Source of the DNA: a virus
Strand: one strand, 5' to 3'
Length of the DNA: 38,454 nt
IMG/VR virus record: IMGVR_UViG_3300032236_001456
Span: 1-38,454 of that record
Below, piece after piece: positions 23,291 through 31,130 of this stretch. The position numbers and the translations under genes are program-made. The notes under the pieces were generated by a model that had not been told where the DNA came from, did no database searches, and saw only the letters and a list, made by a program, of their open reading frames with translations. Positions within the stretch are counted from its first letter, which is position 1; the number at the start of each line of letters is the position of its first letter.

Positions 23291-24261
23291 TATGTTGGTA
23301 ATTTATTTCCTTTATCGTCATGAGTTCTTTCTCCTTCAATTTTAATTTTTATTTTAGGAGAATAACCTTTTGGTAATCTATTATCAATCCCCTCAAATTT
23401 ACCCATTTCATTATCCATTCTAACTGTCACTTCTTTCTTTTCCAAATTCATCATAATCTGTCCGACTGTTGACATATTATATTGATTTTTCATTCTATAT
23501 GGATTAAAGAACTTATTTTTATCATATTGTTCTTTCATTCTATCAATAACTTCTTGATCTGTTTTTACGTCTTTTAAATGTTCCTTTGCATATTTCATTC
23601 TCAAATGAGATGATTTCTTTTTAATACCGTGAGTATAACCTGCTTGTTCATGAGATATACCATGATTAGTCCTCACATCAACTTTTTCATCTTTACTAAA
23701 TTTATGAATAATAGGACTATCCTTACTTGTCATTTCAATAACAAATATGTTTCTTGGACTAGCAACAAACGTTTCACCTTTAACACCTACTTTCTTTTTA
23801 TCTCCAGCATCATATGATATTATTGATTTTATAATATCTCTCATTTTTGTATATGTTAATGCCTTTCTTAATTTAGCACCATCAGATGCACTTATTTTTT
23901 TTTCGGTACCATCATTTTTAATTAATGGTTTATCCTTTTTTTCTCTTTGTTTTTTTTCAATTTTATCACTTTCTTTTTCATCTTGTCTAACTAGTAAACT
24001 TGAATTGACAATTCCAAATCCATATTCATTCATACCTTCCGACCAATCCGTATCAATATCTCTCCAATATACCATTTCCACATTATCTACAATTTCGTGA
24101 ACAACTTCCATTTTAGCAACATATCCTCTATCTCTATTTTTTGCCAACACAATTCCATCATTTAAACGAACCGCAGCAATTGTACATTCTTCAATTACAT
24201 CTAATTTAGATTCTTTTAACATTTCTAAATGTTCTAATACAATTTTTTCAATCTTTTCCAT
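23290..24261 (-). CDS. Predicted Ntn hydrolase (C45/C59-like)
   Basis: The 323-residue protein has features of N-terminal-nucleophile amidohydrolases: a propeptide-like stretch of 25 residues ending E-E, then Cys26 in CTIAAVRLNDGIVLAKNRDR, with N-R-D at 42-44. Further on come MNEYGFGIVNSSLL and a VRTNHG segment followed by KKSSHLRMKY, matching the TNH and SS-x-x-R pattern of the C45 acyltransferase group. The family cleaves linear amide bonds and matures by self-cleavage before Cys. A Lys-rich insert lies around 95-130. No signal peptide, so probably cytoplasmic. The substrate is unknown. Confidence 0.65.
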   Translation of the reverse strand: MEKIEKIVLEHLEMLKESKLDVIEECTIAAVRLNDGIVLAKNRDRGYVAKMEVVHEIVDNVEMVYWRDIDTDWSEGMNEYGFGIVNSSLLVRQDEKESDKIEKKQREKKDKPLIKNDGTEKKISASDGAKLRKALTYTKMRDIIKSIISYDAGDKKKVGVKGETFVASPRNIFVIEMTSKDSPIIHKFSKDEKVDVRTNHGISHEQAGYTHGIKKKSSHLRMKYAKEHLKDVKTDQEVIDRMKEQYDKNKFFNPYRMKNQYNMSTVGQIMMNLEKKEVTVRMDNEMGKFEGIDNRLPKGYSPKIKIKIEGERTHDDKGNKLPT

Positions 24262-24265
24262 GTTA

Positions 24266-24273
24266 TATAAATA
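24266..24273 (-). promoter_or_regulatory. TATTTATA box before Ntn hydrolase gene
   Basis: TATTTATA on the minus strand in the 25-base gap between the FeoA-like terminator and the ATG at 24261. It would allow restart of transcription, with a very short leader. Confidence 0.3.
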
Positions 24274-24279
24274 TTAAAA

Positions 24280-24301
24280 AAAGGGGTTATTCTACCCCCT
24301 T
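24280..24301 (-). terminator. Terminator overlapping the FeoA-like stop codon
   Basis: A GC-rich stem (24280-24287 with 24294-24301, one mismatch) with the stop codon in the loop region, followed on the minus strand by seven T. It probably ends or attenuates the upstream part of the block. Confidence 0.65.
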
Positions 24302-24520
24302 CAAACATATTCTGTCTAATTCTTCTTGTCTAAGTGCAACTCTTGATGATGTATCTTCATTTTCAGATAGAATATTAACCACCCACAATCCTAATTTTTT
24401 GTCTTCTATTTCAATTTTTTCACCTGTTATAAATCCCATTTCCATTAATCTTAATCTAAGACACGGGGTACATTTTTCACAATTTTCAGGTTGTGGAACG
24501 TCTATTACCTCGTATTTCAT
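24287..24520 (-). CDS. FeoA-like SH3-fold protein
   Basis: The 77-residue protein resembles FeoA domains: LRLMEMGFITGEKIEIED, then WVVNILSENEDTSSRVALRQ and a final LDRICLKG, where FeoA ends in ALR-x-x-EA-x-x-I. FeoA domains regulate the FeoB iron transporter or form the C-terminal part of iron-dependent repressors. Here an added C-x-x-C-x-x-C stretch (CEKCTPC) before the domain could bind metal. No feoB is present. Its ATG overlaps the CsgG-like stop by one base. Confidence 0.65.
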   Translation of the reverse strand: MKYEVIDVPQPENCEKCTPCLRLRLMEMGFITGEKIEIEDKKLGLWVVNILSENEDTSSRVALRQEELDRICLKGVE

Positions 24521-25239
24521 TATTTGGTAAAAACACCCTTTTTAATCATTTTATCAAGAATATTTGCACAAGCAATATCTAATGCTTTTTTAGTTGCAAT
24601 TGAAATTGTTGATTGATTAAATTTAATTGGATCAACAGTTGCGTCAGATAATAAAGTTAATTCACGGTTTGTTTTTGCTTCACCTAACCCAGATGCCCCA
24701 ATTATTGTTCCTGTTTGTGCATCGGTAAATCTAACTTGAAGACCTATACGAGTTACCATATTGTCTTTAATACCGTCTTTTAAATTGATAGTTTCATCTT
24801 CTGATACTGAATAATCATATACTTCAATTTCAACAAAATAATGAGCCAAACGAATTTTTCCACGTCCATCTAATTTATCTTCAGAAATACCAGCTTGAGA
24901 TGCTTGGAATTGTTTTACCATTCTGTTCTTAATTTCCGTACGATCTTCAGTAAATTGAAATCTACCTAAATTATCAAGATATTCTAATGTAATGTTTGCC
25001 ACACCCAATCCAACACGTTTTTCTTTTAATTCGGGATACATTTCATAAGTTTCATCGTTTATACCACATTTTAGGATTTGAATTGGAACTTGCGGACCGT
25101 CATAATTCAAATAAGCTGAGATATCTTTCTTTTTTTCAAAATCCGCCTTAAATTCTTCTGTTTTAGTTCTACCTATAGTTTGGCTATTTGTAACAAGACT
25201 TACCAAACAAACTACCAATAAGATTAATAATTTTTTCAT
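24520..25239 (-). CDS. Exported CsgG-like protein
   Basis: 239 residues with a Sec signal peptide (MKKLLILLVVCLVSLVTNSQ). The pattern VGLGVANITLEYLDNLGRFQ, then VTRIGLQVRFTDAQTGTIIG, and finally STISIATKKALDIACANILD is reminiscent of CsgG-family proteins (alternating small domains and a conserved end with ATRKA). CsgG forms the outer-membrane pore for curli export. There is no lipobox Cys here, so if related it is an atypical member. It lies amid other exported genes. Recognition is by pattern only. Confidence 0.5.
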   Translation of the reverse strand: MKKLLILLVVCLVSLVTNSQTIGRTKTEEFKADFEKKKDISAYLNYDGPQVPIQILKCGINDETYEMYPELKEKRVGLGVANITLEYLDNLGRFQFTEDRTEIKNRMVKQFQASQAGISEDKLDGRGKIRLAHYFVEIEVYDYSVSEDETINLKDGIKDNMVTRIGLQVRFTDAQTGTIIGASGLGEAKTNRELTLLSDATVDPIKFNQSTISIATKKALDIACANILDKMIKKGVFTK

Positions 25240-25242
25240 AAT

Positions 25243-25458
25243 TTATTTTAATTTAGGTTCTTCATACCATATATTATTGGGATCATTTTTAAATGAACCA
25301 TCTATTTTCCACATAATTTCATTTCCTATTTTAGTTTCTAATTCAGGATTAACAACCATAGTTATCATCATAAAAATTTCAAAACTTATTGCAATTATTA
25401 CCCAAGCAAATACTAATCTAACAAAAGCACCAAATAAAAAATCTTTAATTTTACTCAT
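25243..25458 (-). CDS. Small membrane protein
   Basis: 71 residues with one hydrophobic segment (FLFGAFVRLVFAWVIIAISF, extending over FEIFMMITMVV) and a short charged tail ending EEPKLK. It lies between the holin-like genes and the CsgG-like gene with a 3-base gap to the latter. Not recognised; a lysis-related or scaffold role in the membrane is possible. Confidence 0.6.
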   Translation of the reverse strand: MSKIKDFLFGAFVRLVFAWVIIAISFEIFMMITMVVNPELETKIGNEIMWKIDGSFKNDPNNIWYEEPKLK

Positions 25459-25493
25459 AAAGTGTTTTTAATAAATATAACTTTTTTAAATAA

Positions 25494-25518
25494 AAAAGGG
25501 AGTGTTTAACTCCCTTTT
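25494..25518 (-). terminator. Terminator after holin-like gene
   Basis: A perfect 10-bp stem (25494-25503 with 25509-25518) followed on the minus strand by T-rich sequence, between the stop at 25522 and the next gene. Confidence 0.85.
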
Positions 25519-25521
25519 AAC

Positions 25522-25776
25522 TTAACCCTCAGAATCATCTTTAGGAGTATCTTTTTTACTAAATTTATCAACCGTATCGGCACCCATACCAATTGCGGTA
25601 ATAATCATCACAGCATCTACCAATTTGTCTGATGGTGCAATTTCTTTAGATGAATAACTGTTAGCTAACATTGTTATACATAAAAATAGCGCCCCAAAAA
25701 ATGCTATTACTGGTTTTACTGAAATTGCTCCTCTTTCATCTTTGAAGAGATCTATAACCCATTCTTTAAATGTCAT
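25522..25776 (-). CDS. Holin-like two-helix membrane protein
   Basis: 84 residues: an amphipathic start (MTFKEWVIDLFKDERGAIS), a transmembrane helix (VIAFFGALFLCITMLANSY), a second hydrophobic segment (LVDAVMIITAIGMGA) and a charged C-terminus (KKDTPKDDSEG). Size and topology fit small phage holins, which open the inner membrane at lysis. It has its own terminator. No endolysin is visible in the window, so the lysis assignment is tentative. Confidence 0.6.
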   Translation of the reverse strand: MTFKEWVIDLFKDERGAISVKPVIAFFGALFLCITMLANSYSSKEIAPSDKLVDAVMIITAIGMGADTVDKFSKKDTPKDDSEG

Positions 25777-25804
25777 AATTTTTGTTTTTATTTTTGTCGT
25801 TTAT

Positions 25805-26380
25805 TTATCCTTCTACGTCTTCACGTAATAGTCCACATTTTTGACACTCCTCATGCCCGTCATGATCAGAATCTCCCCACTCATGTTCACATTGTCTGTG
25901 AGCGTGATGTTCAAATTCCAATTTTTCCATTTCATGTTCATGTTTTTGTTGATTAACTTCTAATTCAAATTCTTGTTTGTTTTCAACAACCGCTAAATCT
26001 CTTGCTGCACTAGCTCCCGCAATAAATGCGTCAGGTATAATCGGAGTTGGAGGTGTATTAGTTACTTTCATATCATTTGTATTAGAAAGTGTTGTACCGT
26101 CTTCCTCATCCATTTTTTGAACTAACATTTTATCCTTATCTTGATCACTGAACCAATAATCAATAATTTTACCATACGAACCAATAAACGCACCCAATAA
26201 TAACATTAAAAGTTCTTTCCAAGCTGCAGCCATAGGAGTACCTAATGAAATAGCGGTAAAAATACCCACTATAATTAACATAAATCCTCCCAATACCATT
26301 GCAGTTATATACCATCTTCTTGCCATCACGGAATTTAATAAATCCCTAAATCCCGTATTTGGTTTTTGTTCTTCAGCCAT
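25805..26380 (-). CDS. Two-helix membrane protein with His/Cys-rich tail
   Basis: 191 residues: two hydrophobic segments (WYITAMVLGGFMLIIVGIFT and a second around LLMLLLGAFIGSYG), then a charged coiled region and a C-terminus rich in His and Cys (CEHEWGDSDHDGHEECQKCG) that could bind a metal ion. The membrane part resembles holins; the His/Cys tail is unusual. It overlaps the upstream 37-residue gene by 8 bases. Confidence 0.6.
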   Translation of the reverse strand: MAEEQKPNTGFRDLLNSVMARRWYITAMVLGGFMLIIVGIFTAISLGTPMAAAWKELLMLLLGAFIGSYGKIIDYWFSDQDKDKMLVQKMDEEDGTTLSNTNDMKVTNTPPTPIIPDAFIAGASAARDLAVVENKQEFELEVNQQKHEHEMEKLEFEHHAHRQCEHEWGDSDHDGHEECQKCGLLREDVEG

Positions 26381-26486
26381 TTTTTTCCTTTTTTGTTAAA
26401 TCCAAGGATGTTTTTATTGCCATCCCAATTATTATAATTGTAAATATTAATGTTCCAATTTGATATCCTGTTACGGCTATTACCAT
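26373..26486 (-). CDS. 37-residue membrane peptide
   Basis: Read from the ATG at 26486 (MVIAVTGYQIGTLIFTIIII, then GMAIKTSLDLTKKEKNG): one transmembrane helix and a Lys-rich tail. It overlaps the upstream stop by 7 bases and the downstream start by 8, filling an otherwise empty 99-base gap. Size and position suggest a lysis accessory or membrane regulator; too small to recognise by family. Confidence 0.55.
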   Translation of the reverse strand: MVIAVTGYQIGTLIFTIIIIGMAIKTSLDLTKKEKNG

Positions 26487-26842
26487 TTTGGATCGGCATT
26501 TTTAAATTCGTCCCCTTCTTTCTTTTTTACAGGTTTTGCAGGTTCCGCAGGTTTTGTAGCGGGAGTTGTTCCACCATTTTTATTAATAATTACAGTTTTA
26601 CCCGCCGCAGCCTGTTGTTGTGCCGGTAAATTGATATTAATTGATTGTTGAGTTTGAGGTTGTGTTTTACCGTCATCTTTTGGTTTTTGTAGGTAAGTCA
26701 TTAAAAATGCACCACCTGCAGTTACCAATGTACCAACTGTACCAATAATTGTTTTTTTCAAACCACTCATTGAACCGTCATTATGCTTTTCATTTTTAGC
26801 CATTGCGTCCTCAGGAGTTTGTTCTTTTTTTGCCTTTGCCAT
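26480..26842 (-). CDS. Membrane-anchored Lys/Pro/Gln-rich protein
   Basis: 120 residues with one hydrophobic stretch (TIIGTVGTLVTAGGAFLMTY) after a charged N-terminus and a Pro/Lys/Gln-rich extended tail. Topology resembles spanins or holin accessory proteins, anchored in the inner membrane with a flexible periplasmic tail. Not recognised by family. Confidence 0.55.
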   Translation of the reverse strand: MAKAKKEQTPEDAMAKNEKHNDGSMSGLKKTIIGTVGTLVTAGGAFLMTYLQKPKDDGKTQPQTQQSININLPAQQQAAAGKTVIINKNGGTTPATKPAEPAKPVKKKEGDEFKNADPKW

Positions 26843-26867
26843 AAAATAGTCTTTTTATATAATTATC

Positions 26868-27236
26868 TTAAATTTTATTAAAATCGGTAATCGCCAACAT
26901 ATTACCGGCAGCATCATAAATTGCGATTCTATATGCCGAACTTGGTAAAGCAGACGTATAAAGGGTTAAAATATTATCACCAGATTTAACATCAGAAGTT
27001 GATTTTGATACAACTCTGTTTGTAATGTCAGTTATTTTAACAGTTACAGTTTGAGCTGTCTGACTCTTTACATTCATTGAAACTTCAGATGTAACAAAGG
27101 TTGTTTGTAATTTTATGCCCACAGTACTTGAAATTGCCAAGTTAGGATCGATTTGTTGTTGATTTACTGCAAGAGGTACGTTTTTACTACAACCTACAAG
27201 TACGAATAAACCAATTAGGAGAGATAGTTTTTTCAT
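26868..27236 (-). CDS. Lipoprotein resembling a T9SS sorting-tail domain
   Basis: 122 residues. The signal peptide MKKLSLLIGLFVLVGC ends in a lipobox Cys16. The mature domain (VTVKITDITNRVVSKSTSDV, then GDNILTLYTS and SAYRIAIYDAAGNMLAI) has the alternating strand and turn pattern of type A C-terminal domains that target proteins to the Bacteroidetes type IX secretion system. Here it stands alone behind a lipid anchor rather than at the end of a large protein. Similar in layout to 27238-27597. Confidence 0.6.
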   Translation of the reverse strand: MKKLSLLIGLFVLVGCSKNVPLAVNQQQIDPNLAISSTVGIKLQTTFVTSEVSMNVKSQTAQTVTVKITDITNRVVSKSTSDVKSGDNILTLYTSALPSSAYRIAIYDAAGNMLAITDFNKI

Positions 27237-27237
27237 T

Positions 27238-27597
27238 TTATTTAATTGTTATTTTTGTTTTGTTTATTTGATTATTATTGTTATCCATCAACACTACCGT
27301 TAAGTAAGTTTGAGTTAATGATTTTGTATAAATGTTTAATGAATTCATTCCTGTTTTACCTGTGAATTTTTCTCTACTTACCACTTGATTTTGAATTGTA
27401 TCAATCATGGTTAAAGTATAAATTCCGCCAGATTGTAGGGTAAAATTAATTGAATCTCCATTTGACACCGTATTCATCGGATTATCAAAGAAATTAACAG
27501 TATTTGTTTTTAATTGTACGGGTGCATTTAATACTTTAGTACATGAAACTATAAAAACAACACAACACAATATTATAATTTTTACGATGTTTGTCAT
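27238..27597 (-). CDS. Lipoprotein, second T9SS-tail-like domain
   Basis: 119 residues with lipobox Cys19 (IIILCCVVFIVSC). The mature part (GGIYTLTMIDTIQNQVVSRE, then GMNSLNIYTKSL and YLTVVLMDNNNNQINKTKI) has the same strand/turn pattern as its neighbour. The two are probably divergent paralogues. The start overlaps the preceding gene's stop by 4 bases; one base separates it from the next gene. Confidence 0.6.
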   Translation of the reverse strand: MTNIVKIIILCCVVFIVSCTKVLNAPVQLKTNTVNFFDNPMNTVSNGDSINFTLQSGGIYTLTMIDTIQNQVVSREKFTGKTGMNSLNIYTKSLTQTYLTVVLMDNNNNQINKTKITIK

Positions 27598-29492
27598 ATT
27601 AATTTAATTTTAAGTTGTGTTCCACCTTGATTAACGGCATCGGTTGTTCCCACCGAAATCAAACCAAATATGTTATTTAATTTTGTTAATGTTTTGAAAG
27701 TTATTTTATACGTTGTGCTATTATCCAAAAATGTATTCCCATCACTATTCAAAGAACCAACATTTATATATGAACCTTTATCCACACCAAAATTTGTGGG
27801 ATTACCTATAGTCGTAAATTTAACGGTTGAAAATTTTAACAAACTATTATCATAATTTATTTGAAATTGGGTACCCACCACTTGTTGTGATAATGGGTTT
27901 AATGTTATTGTTACAACAACTGAATCACCAATTAATTCCGATGTAATCATTGATTGTATTTCATTACTTACAGACATTGATCTTAATGACATTGTTGTGT
28001 AACCATTAGAAGTTGGAGTTGTTGAATGTGATAAATTAACATCTCCCTTCCACGCCATTGCTAAATTCAAAGTGTCAGTTGATTTACCTGTATTGATTTC
28101 AAATGTATATGTACTATCTAATTTATTTGTAAATGTATTCCAATTAGATTTACCAATCATATCATACGTTGATTGTGGTATAATTCTTAATGTTTTACTT
28201 AATTTAAATGTATCGACTAACGATTTTACACCTGTTAAATGTTGTAAAAGTAAGAAAGCATCTCTTTCATCTAAAACACCATCATCATTTACATCTGCGT
28301 TTTGATATTGAATACCATATGTAAATTCATTTCCACTTTGGTTACCAAATAACCCGACATTTGACACTTCCTTAAATGCCAACCAAACATCGGATACTGT
28401 TACAATACTATTATATAAAGTAGTTAAATTGTTTGTAGTTGATATTGATACTGATTGTGTTTTGTATTGCATTACAGAAGCAAATGATATATCACATGTA
28501 AATGCATAATTGTCATATCCCGCATTTCTAATATATTGTGTATTAGTTGATGTACCATCTGTTAATTTTGGTAATGCAGTTGGAATCGTATAATGAGCCC
28601 AATATATATCATTTCCCACATATGTTACAGAACCTTCATACACATCCAAAATTTTAATTTGAGTAACAGTTGATGGATCAGTATTACCAAATTTTCTTAA
28701 ATCAATATAAAGTGTGTTTGTACTATTTGTTGTATTAACATAGGACCATTCAGCACCTCCCGCAACAATTACCCCTTTATTTCCATTTGACACTTTTGTA
28801 CTGTCCAATAATGTTGTTATATCCGCAGTACCTGTCGAACTTAATCCGTTAGATCCGACAGAAAATTTAGTAGCATCTAAATTTGTATTTGTATTAAAAT
28901 CAAGAAAACCTTTTTTTGTTGGTGATGCTGGTGGTGTCGAATAAACTTCATCGGCTTGAGTCGTATAACTACTCTGAGATGGTCTTTTCCATGCAACATA
29001 CATACCCCAACCACCACCCCAGTTTTGATATCTTGCCATAAATGTATAAGATTGACCAGCAACTAAGTTGATAGTCCCATAACGATATCCACCAAATCCA
29101 TGAGGACCATAAAATGATGTTACAACACTTCCATTTAAAGAAAAATCCACACCATCATCACCATCAATACCAAAAGTATATGTCCCCGTTTCTTTTGCTA
29201 CAAACCATCCTGTTACTTTAATACCAGTATAGGCACCACCATTAGGAACTCCAGATGGTTGCCAACCATTTGCAAAATATAACGTTTTTGCTGCTGTTGA
29301 TGTTCCACTTGCATAAACTTTAGCCCCTTTTGTAACATCAAACATATTAACAAAATCAGTCGCATTATTAGCATATTGTCCAGCACCATTACTAATAATA
29401 TTATATACCGTATAATTCAAATAACCCACTCCTGATTGGGAGTAGGTTACTGAAAATATTAATAAGAATAAAAACGTTAATAGTTTTTTCAT
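27594..29492 (-). CDS. Exported PA14/dockerin/cohesin-like protein
   Basis: 632 residues: signal peptide to residue 19; a PA14-like carbohydrate-binding domain at about 25-185 (YTGIKVTGWFVAKETGTYTF, then GIDGDDGVDF and LVAGQSYTFMARYQNWGGGW); a middle beta domain. At 394-424 comes a dockerin-type Ca-binding repeat (ADVNDDGVLDERDAFLLLQH then LTG). From about 500 to the end is a cohesin-like domain (VVVTITLNPLSQQVVGTQFQ then INYDNSLLKFSTV). Cohesin and dockerin normally bind each other in surface assemblies. It overlaps its paralogue (29492-31129) by one base. It may build a host-surface or virion-associated assembly. Confidence 0.7.
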   Translation of the reverse strand: MKKLLTFLFLLIFSVTYSQSGVGYLNYTVYNIISNGAGQYANNATDFVNMFDVTKGAKVYASGTSTAAKTLYFANGWQPSGVPNGGAYTGIKVTGWFVAKETGTYTFGIDGDDGVDFSLNGSVVTSFYGPHGFGGYRYGTINLVAGQSYTFMARYQNWGGGWGMYVAWKRPSQSSYTTQADEVYSTPPASPTKKGFLDFNTNTNLDATKFSVGSNGLSSTGTADITTLLDSTKVSNGNKGVIVAGGAEWSYVNTTNSTNTLYIDLRKFGNTDPSTVTQIKILDVYEGSVTYVGNDIYWAHYTIPTALPKLTDGTSTNTQYIRNAGYDNYAFTCDISFASVMQYKTQSVSISTTNNLTTLYNSIVTVSDVWLAFKEVSNVGLFGNQSGNEFTYGIQYQNADVNDDGVLDERDAFLLLQHLTGVKSLVDTFKLSKTLRIIPQSTYDMIGKSNWNTFTNKLDSTYTFEINTGKSTDTLNLAMAWKGDVNLSHSTTPTSNGYTTMSLRSMSVSNEIQSMITSELIGDSVVVTITLNPLSQQVVGTQFQINYDNSLLKFSTVKFTTIGNPTNFGVDKGSYINVGSLNSDGNTFLDNSTTYKITFKTLTKLNNIFGLISVGTTDAVNQGGTQLKIKLI

Positions 29493-31129
29493 TATTCAAC
29501 TGTTAGGTTTATTTTTTTACCATTTCCATCAACGGCATCAGCCAAAACGGTAAAGAATAAACCAGCGGTACTTGTCAAAGGTGTTGTCGGTGTAAAAATT
29601 AATTTATACGGAGTACCTTTTTTAATTCTTGCATTTTTCATTTGATCCAAAGAACCAAATGTTATTCTATTACCATTATTAGTTGAGAAATTAGTCACTG
29701 TACTTCCTGCATCAAACACGACATTAGTTAAAGTCAATTTTGTGTTATCATATTGTAATATAACTTCAATACCCGCTAAGCTATCCACAGGTAAATTTGT
29801 ATTTAAAATAACATTACCTGTTGTTGCATCTATTGAAGACGATAAACTCATAGTTACATTTTGTAATGTCGGTACAGTATATCCCATTGATGTGATTGCA
29901 TTTGATTTAATAACCATATCGGAATTTATTGATTGTCCCGCAATTGCTCCTGGTATTAAAGATGGATCACTTGAATTGGAATAATCTAAATCACCAGTAT
30001 AAGCGTATGCAAAATCTTCAGTTTGACTTGCCGATGTGATGGTAACAGTTTTATCTGTTAATATACCACTTGCCCAAGCTGATTTTTTACCATATAAGAA
30101 ACCAATTTGAGAAGCTGTTGATGATGGTAAATAAGTTTTAGTTGAAACATCAATTCCCATTACATAGGCAAATGTGTAATAAGCATCATTGTTATCAAAA
30201 ACTGTATCACCTATAGTTACATGTCCAATTGCTCTTTCTAAAGTTGGATATGTAAAGTATTTTGATGTACCATCTAAACCAACTGAAGAGATACCTAAAA
30301 ACGATTTGTAAGCATCAGATACAGTGATAATATTACTTAAATAAGATTTATTAGTTGTAGGTGTAATAATAACACCAAATTTATCACCAACTTTAGGGGT
30401 CGTAAATGAAGCTATACCTTGAGTATTAAATGAAGTTTGTGCTATTGATTGTGCTGAATAATTTATTGTACCATCATTATTAAGTGGTTGTAATATCGCT
30501 TTCAAATTTGTAATTGTTGTGTCATTTGATGGATATGCAATTCTCACATTAAATGCAGCAACACCTCCTGTTACAGTTCCCAATGATAAAGTACTTTGAG
30601 ATGTTGTAATTGGTGTAATATATGCACTATTCGCATCAATAGAATATGCAATATCTAATTTGTGAATATTTGTGTAATCTGATTTTGACAATACAATATA
30701 TTTTTGAGTGGCAACAATACCATCAATAGATGCATCGGTTCTTTGTACTGTTAATTGTCCAACATTCCAATCACTGTTTGCTGTATAAGCCCAAGGTGTT
30801 ACCAAATATTGATCATATAAACTTGTTGCAACTTTATTGTTAGCAGTACTTGCTGCGAATGAATAGTTACTCCAACTTGTGTAGAATGTTTGTGAAGAAT
30901 TACCTTGTGAGAATGTGGTGGAAAGATAAGACAATGCCTTATTGTTATATTGATATCTTAACCAAAAATAACGAGGTGTTGTTGTTCCTTTTGCAACTGT
31001 ATATTTGATTTGTATCGTATCTCCCACTTTATACGGTGCAGTTTGTACTATTGACTGATCAACAGTTAATTGTGAGAAAGCAGAAAAGGTTATTAAAAAT
31101 AACCCAATGAATGATATTATTTTTTTCAT
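29492..31129 (-). CDS. Exported cohesin-like protein, paralogue
   Basis: 545 residues: signal peptide to residue 19 (MKKIISFIGLFLITFSAFSQ). It shares with the 27594-29492 protein a middle segment: VSDAYKSFLGISSVGLDG here, VSDVWLAFKEVSNVGLFG there. A dockerin-like position near 313 is present but degenerate (TIGDTVFDNNDAYYTF), lacking a full Ca-binding loop. A GDLDYSNSSDP turn and a C-terminal cohesin-like domain (about 400-545, VSLAGIEVILQYDNTKL-like) follow. So one paralogue keeps the dockerin repeat and the other has lost it, which suits an assembly of two non-equivalent partners. Confidence 0.65.
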   Translation of the reverse strand: MKKIISFIGLFLITFSAFSQLTVDQSIVQTAPYKVGDTIQIKYTVAKGTTTPRYFWLRYQYNNKALSYLSTTFSQGNSSQTFYTSWSNYSFAASTANNKVATSLYDQYLVTPWAYTANSDWNVGQLTVQRTDASIDGIVATQKYIVLSKSDYTNIHKLDIAYSIDANSAYITPITTSQSTLSLGTVTGGVAAFNVRIAYPSNDTTITNLKAILQPLNNDGTINYSAQSIAQTSFNTQGIASFTTPKVGDKFGVIITPTTNKSYLSNIITVSDAYKSFLGISSVGLDGTSKYFTYPTLERAIGHVTIGDTVFDNNDAYYTFAYVMGIDVSTKTYLPSSTASQIGFLYGKKSAWASGILTDKTVTITSASQTEDFAYAYTGDLDYSNSSDPSLIPGAIAGQSINSDMVIKSNAITSMGYTVPTLQNVTMSLSSSIDATTGNVILNTNLPVDSLAGIEVILQYDNTKLTLTNVVFDAGSTVTNFSTNNGNRITFGSLDQMKNARIKKGTPYKLIFTPTTPLTSTAGLFFTVLADAVDGNGKKINLTVE

Positions 31130-31130
31130 A

